From contig BMSM01000034.1 of the NCBI GenBank assembly GCA_014649155.1, positions 1-64,000 on the forward strand: 64,000 bases of DNA, written 5' to 3'. The notes under the pieces are model-generated. The model saw nothing but the letters and a program-made list of their open reading frames with translations. It had not been told where the DNA came from and did not search any database. Positions 59,148 through 64,000 of the stretch are shown piece by piece (position 1 is the first letter of the stretch; the number at the start of each line of letters is the position of its first letter). A program made the translations under genes and the position numbers. The stretch comes from Streptomyces griseoviridis. GTDB taxonomy: Bacteria; Actinomycetota; Actinomycetes; Streptomycetales; Streptomycetaceae.

Positions 59148-60143
59148 TCAGCGCAGCGCCTGGGCACTGTCGGCGTCGCCCTCGCCCCGGAGCCAGCGGG
59201 CGCGCTGCGCGAAGGGGATGTCGATGCCGGCCGCGTCCAGGGCCTCCTTGGCGCGGCGGCGCAGTTCGCGGGTGACGGCCCACTGCCGCATGGGGGCGGT
59301 GCGGACCGCCACCCGCACGGTGACACCGTCGGCGTCCAGGGACTGCACGCCCCAGACGGCGACGTCCTCCAGCAGGGCGCCGGTGAAGTCGGGGTCCTCG
59401 CGCAGGGACCGTCCGGCCTCCTCCAGCACCCGGTACACCTCGTCGAGGTTCGCGTCGTAGGCGACGGTCACGTCGAGGACGGCGCGGGCCCATTCCTGGC
59501 TGTCGTTGCGCACCCGCAGGATCTCGCCGTTGCGGATGTGCCAGAGCCCGCCGTTGAGGTCGCGGACGTGGGTGAGGCGGAGCCCGACGTGCTCGACGTC
59601 GCCGACGGCCTCGCCGAGGTCGACGGAGTCCCCGACGCCGTACTGGTCCTCGATCATGATGAGCATGCCGGAAAGGTAGTCGGCCACCAGGCTCTGAGCG
59701 CCGAAGCCGATGGCCAGGCCGACCACGCCGGCGCTGGCCAGCAGCGGGCCGAGGGCGATGCCCACCTGGTCGAGGACCATGGCAACGGCGACCACGAACA
59801 GGACGACGGAGACGATGCTGCTGAGGACCGAGCCGATGGTCCGGGCACGCTGCTCGCGCCGCTCGCGCACGCGGGTGTGGTCGCGGTGGAGCACCGCCGG
59901 ACCCCGCCCCGGCCTGCGGCCCGCCTCCCGTCCGTCGCCCGGTTCGAGGATGCGCTGGACGACGCGGGTGATGGCGCGTCCGGCCAGTTTCCGCACCAGG
60001 ACCACGCCGATCACGATGAGGACGATGCGCAGGGGTACCCCGATGAGCGCCGTCACGTGGTCGCGCGCCCAGTCCGGCAGCGTCAGCGCGAGCTGGGGGG
60101 ACGGGGATGAGTCGGGGACCGGGCGGTCGGATGCGTACGCCAT
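59148..60143 (-). CDS. MscS-family mechanosensitive ion channel
   Basis: 331-aa membrane protein. TM segments at about 35-53 (LIGVPLRIVLIVIGVVLVRK), 104-122 (IGSVLSSIVSVVLFVVAVAM) and the pore helix ALGPLLASAGVVGLAIGFGA followed by QSLVADYLSGMLIMIEDQY, the MscS signature. The cytoplasmic beta domain has YGVGDSVDLGEAVGDVEHVG and HIRNGEILRVRNDSQEWAR. It opens on membrane tension under osmotic downshock. ATG 60143 with AGGAGC upstream. Confidence 0.9.
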   Translation of the reverse strand: MAYASDRPVPDSSPSPQLALTLPDWARDHVTALIGVPLRIVLIVIGVVLVRKLAGRAITRVVQRILEPGDGREAGRRPGRGPAVLHRDHTRVRERREQRARTIGSVLSSIVSVVLFVVAVAMVLDQVGIALGPLLASAGVVGLAIGFGAQSLVADYLSGMLIMIEDQYGVGDSVDLGEAVGDVEHVGLRLTHVRDLNGGLWHIRNGEILRVRNDSQEWARAVLDVTVAYDANLDEVYRVLEEAGRSLREDPDFTGALLEDVAVWGVQSLDADGVTVRVAVRTAPMRQWAVTRELRRRAKEALDAAGIDIPFAQRARWLRGEGDADSAQALR

Positions 60144-60269
60144 GGACCGTGCTGCTCCTGTCGTCGGTGGGGGTCGCCGGGATCCCGGGGGCCGGGACAC
60201 CGGGCGCGCCTACCCAGGAGTACGGGATTCCATGGATCGGGTGTGAGCGGCCCGCGTACGGCGGGCCGG

Positions 60270-61229
60270 CTACGGGCGGGGCCGGTCGCCGGCGGTGAGG
60301 TGTTCCAGCGCCGCGGCCAGTTCCTGGCAGGCGCGTTCCACCGACTTCCTGGTGTTGCGCTGCTCGGTGATCACCGCGGAGAGCAGCAGCGCGGTCAGGG
60401 CCATGGACCCGTTGAACGCCTGGAGTTTCATCATCACCTCGGACTCGGTCAGTCCGGTGAACGGGCCGCGCCGGTCGGTCGCCGCGAGGGTGGCCAGGAC
60501 GGAGGCGGCCAGCGCGCACAGGGTGCTGCCCGCGAGCTGGAAGCGCAGGGCCGCCCAGATCAGCAGGGGATACACCAGGAAGAGCAGGCTGAGGGAGGTC
60601 TGGGTGGCCACGGGCACCAGGGCGCAGGCGACGGCGGCCAGGCCGCAGGCCTCCTTCCAGCGGACGGCGCCGGGCGGCGCCCGGCGGGCCCGGTGCAGCA
60701 GGAGCAGCAGCGGGGTGACGATGAGGACGCCCATGGCGTCGCCGACCCACCAGGCCAGCCACACCGGCAGCAGACTGCCGGCGTCCACCTTGCCGGTGGC
60801 GGCCAGCAGCGCGACACCGGTGCTGGCGCTGACCACCATGCCGGTCAGGGCGCCCAGGAACACCAGGGCGAGGCCGTCCCGCAGCCGGCCCAGGTCCCTG
60901 CGGAACCCGGCCCGGCGCAGCATGAGGTAGGCGCAGACGGGGGCGGCCGTGTTGCCGGCGACGATACCGGCCGTGGAGGGCGCCGGGGACGAGAGGGTGA
61001 GGACGACGCAGAGGGTGCCCAGGGCGACGCCGGGGACCGCGCGCAGTCCGAGGATCAGCAGGAAGGCGAGCGCGACGCCGGTGGGCGGCCAGATGGGGGT
61101 GACCACGGCGTCGTCCACGACGAGCCGGCGCAGCAGGCCGAGGCGTCCCGCCCCGTAATAGCAGGCCGCGACGCCCAGCGTCTCCAGGACGAGGACGACG
61201 GGGCGCGGCCAGCCTCGGATACCCACCAC
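60270..61229 (-). CDS. MASE1-domain integral membrane protein
   Basis: About 319-aa protein with at least eight TM segments: VVLVLETLGVAACYYGAGRL, WPPTGVALAFLLILGLRAVP, LVFLGALTGMVVSASTGVAL and SLLPVWLAWWVGDAMGVLIV (the MASE1 signature WxWxGDxxGxL-like). The C-terminal ~60 residues (MKLQAFNGSMALTALLLSAV, ERACQELAAALEHL) end in a coiled coil, with no GGDEF or kinase domain. It may therefore signal through the adjacent PP2C. The start is uncertain: GTG 61229, GTG 61226 or TTG 61244. Confidence 0.78.
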   Translation of the reverse strand: MVGIRGWPRPVVLVLETLGVAACYYGAGRLGLLRRLVVDDAVVTPIWPPTGVALAFLLILGLRAVPGVALGTLCVVLTLSSPAPSTAGIVAGNTAAPVCAYLMLRRAGFRRDLGRLRDGLALVFLGALTGMVVSASTGVALLAATGKVDAGSLLPVWLAWWVGDAMGVLIVTPLLLLLHRARRAPPGAVRWKEACGLAAVACALVPVATQTSLSLLFLVYPLLIWAALRFQLAGSTLCALAASVLATLAATDRRGPFTGLTESEVMMKLQAFNGSMALTALLLSAVITEQRNTRKSVERACQELAAALEHLTAGDRPRP

Positions 61230-61285
61230 CCGGCCATCAGACAACGGCGCAGCCGGATCGGCCAGACGGGATGCGCCGGTGCGGC

Positions 61286-62116
61286 TCAGCCGCCGCCCTC
61301 CCGGTTGTCGTGGCCGACGACCAGGACGGCCGCGTCGTCCTCGTGGCCCACCCGCTCGGCGTTCCTGATCACGGCGGCGGCCAGTGAGCCGGCCTCCATG
61401 TTGGCGACGGCGGCGATCCCGGCGAGCCGCACCACCTGGTCGAGGCCGTCGTCGACGCAGAGCGCCGGGCCTTCCACGACCCCGTCGGTGAGCAGGATGA
61501 AGACGCCCCCGGTGGTGAGCCGGTACCGGGTCACCGGGTAGTGGACGCCGCCGAGGACGCCGAGCGGCGGGCCGCCCTCGTCCTCGGCGACGCCTGCCTT
61601 GCCGTCGGCGGTGGCCCACACACAGGGGATGTGCCCGGCGCGGGCGCTCTCCAGGACCCCGGTGGCGGGGTCGAGCCGCATGAAGGTGCAGGTGGCGAAG
61701 CGGTCGGCGCCCAGGGAGAGCAGCAGGTCGTTGGTACGGACCAGCACGTCTCCGGGGTCGCCGGTGACGGCGGCCAGGGCCCGCAGCCCGACCCGGACCT
61801 GCCCCATGAAGGCGGCTGCGTCGATGGTGTGGCCCTGGACGTCACCGACGGAGAGGGCGATCCGGCCGTCGGGCAGGGGGAAGGCGTCGTACCAGTCTCC
61901 GCCGACATCGAGTCCGGAGTACGCGGGTGAGTACCGCACGGCCAGGTGGAAGCCGGGGATGACGGGCAGGTCGCCGGGGAGCATGCCGCGCTGGAGGGCG
62001 ACGGCCAGTTCCACCCGGGTCCGCTGGAGCTCCGCGTGGCGGCGCGCCTGGGCGGTCAGCGAGCCGAGCCTGGTCAGCAGCTCGTCGCCGTCCTGGGCGG
62101 GGCGCTTGCGGAACAT
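61286..62116 (-). CDS. PP2C-type (SpoIIE) protein phosphatase
   Basis: 276-aa phosphatase: N-terminal helix DELLTRLGSLTAQARRHAEL, RVELAVALQRGMLPGDLPVI, metal ligands in YSGLDVGGDWYDAFPLPDGR and LSVGDVQGHTIDAAAFMGQV, ARAGHIPCVW, FILLTDGVVEGPALCVDDGL and HEDDAAVLVVGHD. All main PP2C Asp residues appear. It would dephosphorylate an STAS protein. GGAGGG is 4 nt upstream of ATG 62116. The MASE1 gene follows after about 56 bp on the same strand. Confidence 0.88.
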   Translation of the reverse strand: MFRKRPAQDGDELLTRLGSLTAQARRHAELQRTRVELAVALQRGMLPGDLPVIPGFHLAVRYSPAYSGLDVGGDWYDAFPLPDGRIALSVGDVQGHTIDAAAFMGQVRVGLRALAAVTGDPGDVLVRTNDLLLSLGADRFATCTFMRLDPATGVLESARAGHIPCVWATADGKAGVAEDEGGPPLGVLGGVHYPVTRYRLTTGGVFILLTDGVVEGPALCVDDGLDQVVRLAGIAAVANMEAGSLAAAVIRNAERVGHEDDAAVLVVGHDNREGGG

Positions 62117-62204
62117 AGACCCTCCGGAGGGTGAGCCCGTTCAGGACGCCACTCCGTGCCGCCCCGTTTGTCACCCTCCGGGTACCCGGGCCCGGCCGGA
62201 CGGA

Positions 62205-62660
62205 TCAGCCGGTGGCGTCCAGCCGCCAGCACGGGGGGCTGCCGGAGAGCCGGCAGGTGAGGAGGTAGAGGGGTATGGGCGGGGTGTACGGGGAGCCGGT
62301 GCGGGGGGCGTGGATGAGGCCGGGGCGGGCCTGGCCGGCCCCGGGCCGCCGGGCGGGGGTCCAGGAGGGGTCGGCCACGCGGGCGCCGACGGCGTAGGTG
62401 GTGCCGGGCGGCCAGACGACGCCGATCTGGGAGCCGGCGGGGACGATCCACCACCAGCGCCGGTCGTCGGCGAAGACGCAGCCGACGCGGGGCAGCCGGT
62501 CCATGATGTGCTCGCCGTGTTCGCGTGGCAGGCCCACGGCGTCGTATCCGAGGGTCGCGGGCAGCCGCTCCGGTATCCGCAGGCGCGGGCCGGCGGAGCC
62601 GGGCGGGGCCGGCCGGGGGCGGTGGGACGGGGGCGGGGCGGGGTGGAACGGTCGGTCCAT
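62205..62660 (-). CDS. hypothetical protein with WWWIVP motif
   Basis: 151-aa protein. The Pro/Arg-rich N-terminus (1-30) is followed by a compact domain: LPREHGEHIMDRLPRVGCVF, ADDRRWWWIVPAGSQIGVVW and PPGTTYAVGARVADPSW. The layout resembles small conserved Streptomyces proteins of unknown function. AAGGACC precedes ATG 62660. Confidence 0.65.
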   Translation of the reverse strand: MDRPFHPAPPPSHRPRPAPPGSAGPRLRIPERLPATLGYDAVGLPREHGEHIMDRLPRVGCVFADDRRWWWIVPAGSQIGVVWPPGTTYAVGARVADPSWTPARRPGAGQARPGLIHAPRTGSPYTPPIPLYLLTCRLSGSPPCWRLDATG

Positions 62661-63439
62661 GAGGGGGGTCCTTCGGCCGAGTGGGGGGTGGGCCGTGCGC
62701 GGCGGCGGGGCCGCCGGTGGTGCGGTCGCCGTCCTGGTCCCGCCCGGGCGGGTGCCGCCGCGCCGTCACCGGTGCGGTTCGGTGAGCGGGCGCGGGCGGC
62801 GGCCGGGGGCCGGCCGGGCCGGGGTGGTCAGCCCCGTGGACGGCGGGTCGTGCGGGCCGGGAGGTGGGCCGGCCGGGTGCGCCGACGCCCGGGGAACGGT
62901 CCGGTCAGGGCCGTGCGGGAGCGGGGCGGGGGTGCCCGGAGGCGAGCCGGCCGGGGCCGTGGGCCCGGGGAGTCGGCCGGTGTGCTCGCCTCCGGGTGTG
63001 CGCGGGGACCGGGTCCGTGCCGGTGGTCGACCGGACGGCGGGTCCCGCGCTGTCGCGCCGCGGCGCCGGTTCGGGCGGGCCGGTCGCGCGGGCGCGGCGG
63101 GGGTGGTACGCCGGGCCGGTCATGCGGGGGTCCGTCCGGTGGCCGGTGGAGGAAAGGGCCACACATCGCCATCGCCTTCTGTCCACGCTCGCACCCGGGA
63201 CGCCCGGACCGCCGGCAGCCGGTGCGGATGCCGGCGTACGCAACAACCGGAACGGTGACTCCACTGTGGCACCTTCCGACCACGCCTCGCAACCGGCAAG
63301 TTGAAAATTGCAAGTGCCCCTGTGCATGCTGCTCCCCGCGGTGGCGTGGCCGCGGGGTCGTGGACCCCCCGTGTGCGTGGGGCGGACGTGACACGTGAGA
63401 CGGTGGCCCGGGACCTTCCGGACGAGCGAGGAGCAAGGC
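62661..63439. other. 779-bp gap before the XRE regulator
   Basis: The part 62661-63120 is extremely GC-rich with frames open on both strands that look random (Arg/Gly/Pro). The right part holds GCAAG direct repeats (63296-63300 and 63310-63314) around an AT-rich TTGAAAATT core, a likely promoter/operator for the XRE gene. No gene is supported. Confidence 0.5.
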
Positions 63440-64000
63440 GTGCGAGCGGAGACCGACTGGGGAGGTGCCCCCTCCGTCCTGCGCATGATCCTCGGCAGGC
63501 AGCTGGAGGAACTCCGCACCCGGGCGGGCCTGACCTACGAGGAGGCGGGCGAGGCCATCGGGGTCAGCCACTCCACGATCCGCCGGATGGAGGCGGCCAA
63601 GGTGGCCCGGCTGCGGCTGGCGGACGCCGAGAAGCTGCTCCAGGTCTACGGGGTGACGGACCAGCAGGAGATCGACACCTTCCTGAAGTCGGTCCGCGAG
63701 GCCAACAAGCGCGGCTGGTGGCACACGTACCGCGATGTCATGCCGGACTGGTTCGCCGCGTACCTGAGCCTGGAACAGGCGGCGTTGCAGATCCGGGCCT
63801 ACGAGAGCCAGTTCGTGCACGGGCTGCTCCAGACCGAGGCGTACGCGCGGGCCCTGCTCGGCGCCGGCCATCCGCACGCGCGGCCCGAGGCCACCGAGCG
63901 GCGGGTGGCGCTGCGGATGCGGCGCCAGGAGCTGCTCCGGCGGCCGGGTCCGCCGCGGGTGTGGGTGGTGATGGACGAGACGGTGCTGCGCTGGCCGGTC
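63440..64000 (+). CDS. XRE-family regulator (DUF5753-type), 3' end off the window
   Basis: First 187 codons. GTG 63440 is 6 nt after GAGGAG. HTH at residues about 14-60: RMILGRQLEELRTRAGLTYE, EAGEAIGVSHSTIRRMEAAK. Then the DUF5753-type start: YRDVMPDWFAAYLSLEQAAL, QIRAYESQFVHGLLQTEAYA, RALLGAGHPHARPEATERRV. Such regulators usually pair with a DUF397 protein, which would lie past 64000. Confidence 0.88.
   Translation, partial: MRAETDWGGAPSVLRMILGRQLEELRTRAGLTYEEAGEAIGVSHSTIRRMEAAKVARLRLADAEKLLQVYGVTDQQEIDTFLKSVREANKRGWWHTYRDVMPDWFAAYLSLEQAALQIRAYESQFVHGLLQTEAYARALLGAGHPHARPEATERRVALRMRRQELLRRPGPPRVWVVMDETVLRWPV

Noticed and set aside
1..64000. CRISPR arrays, tRNA or rRNA genes, insertion sequences
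   Set aside because: No regularly spaced repeats of 25-40 bp, no cloverleaf or rRNA signature, and no transposase-like protein was recognised in the window.

Overview
The window is very GC-rich with strong third-position G/C bias, uses GTG and TTG starts, and carries Tat and Sec exported proteins, DmdR/IdeR-type iron boxes, a snapalysin-like protease, an XRE/DUF5753-type regulator and NRPS/PKS and RiPP genes. All of this points to a Streptomyces (or close relative) chromosome, probably a variable arm-like region, since five broken genes or relics are visible.

Layout. 1-6.7 kb: mixed stress and metabolic genes (alpha/beta hydrolase/MarR pair, 2H phosphoesterase, SRPBCC protein, Tat-exported PHP protein, L,D-transpeptidase, quinone oxidoreductase/TetR pair). 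6.8-23.6 kb: one minus-strand operon for a nonribosomal peptide-polyketide: a C-A-PCP-TE NRPS, a 3113-aa A-PCP-C-A-PCP-KS-KR-ACP-TE hybrid without an acyltransferase, a GSCFA protein, an SGNH hydrolase, a TauD-type dioxygenase and an unknown protein. The proline-like code of the second adenylation domain followed by an AT-less KS-KR module, plus the TauD gene, resembles the detoxin/rimosamide family. 23.9-30.4 kb: a frameshifted exported glycosidase, a hydrolase/MarR pair, MerR, a fused OYE/SDR relic, MarR, HAD and a DUF5937-like HTH regulator.

30.6-34.6 kb: a compact RiPP locus: APH-type kinase, HopA1-domain protein, a 54-aa Thr-rich precursor ending TTTTLIFDC, a degenerate APH-like protein and an SDR. 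Kinase plus HopA1 is the synthetase pair of class V lanthipeptides and thioamitides. No YcaO, TfuA or cysteine decarboxylase is visible, so this may be a stripped-down or new variant. It is the most interesting item in the window.

34.8-46.7 kb: secreted protease, secreted small protein, flavin reductase, FG-GAP protein, an FtsX relic, a small membrane protein coupled to an unusual HTH-coiled-coil-REC protein, pirin, AhpD-like protein, glutamate-cysteine-ligase-like enzyme, STAS protein and a DUF3093 relic. 46.9-50 kb: an iron-regulated siderophore locus with two divergent iron boxes, an NRPS remnant fused to MbtH, an N-hydroxylating monooxygenase and an ABM-domain protein. 50-58.7 kb: a StyA-like monooxygenase, second TauD, carboxylesterase, a MarR/anti-sigma kinase/PP2C/MarR block and threonine dehydratase. 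58.8-64 kb: small secreted protein, MscS channel, MASE1 membrane protein, PP2C, unknown protein and a truncated XRE regulator at the right edge.

All functional assignments come from reading motifs by eye. No database search was run.
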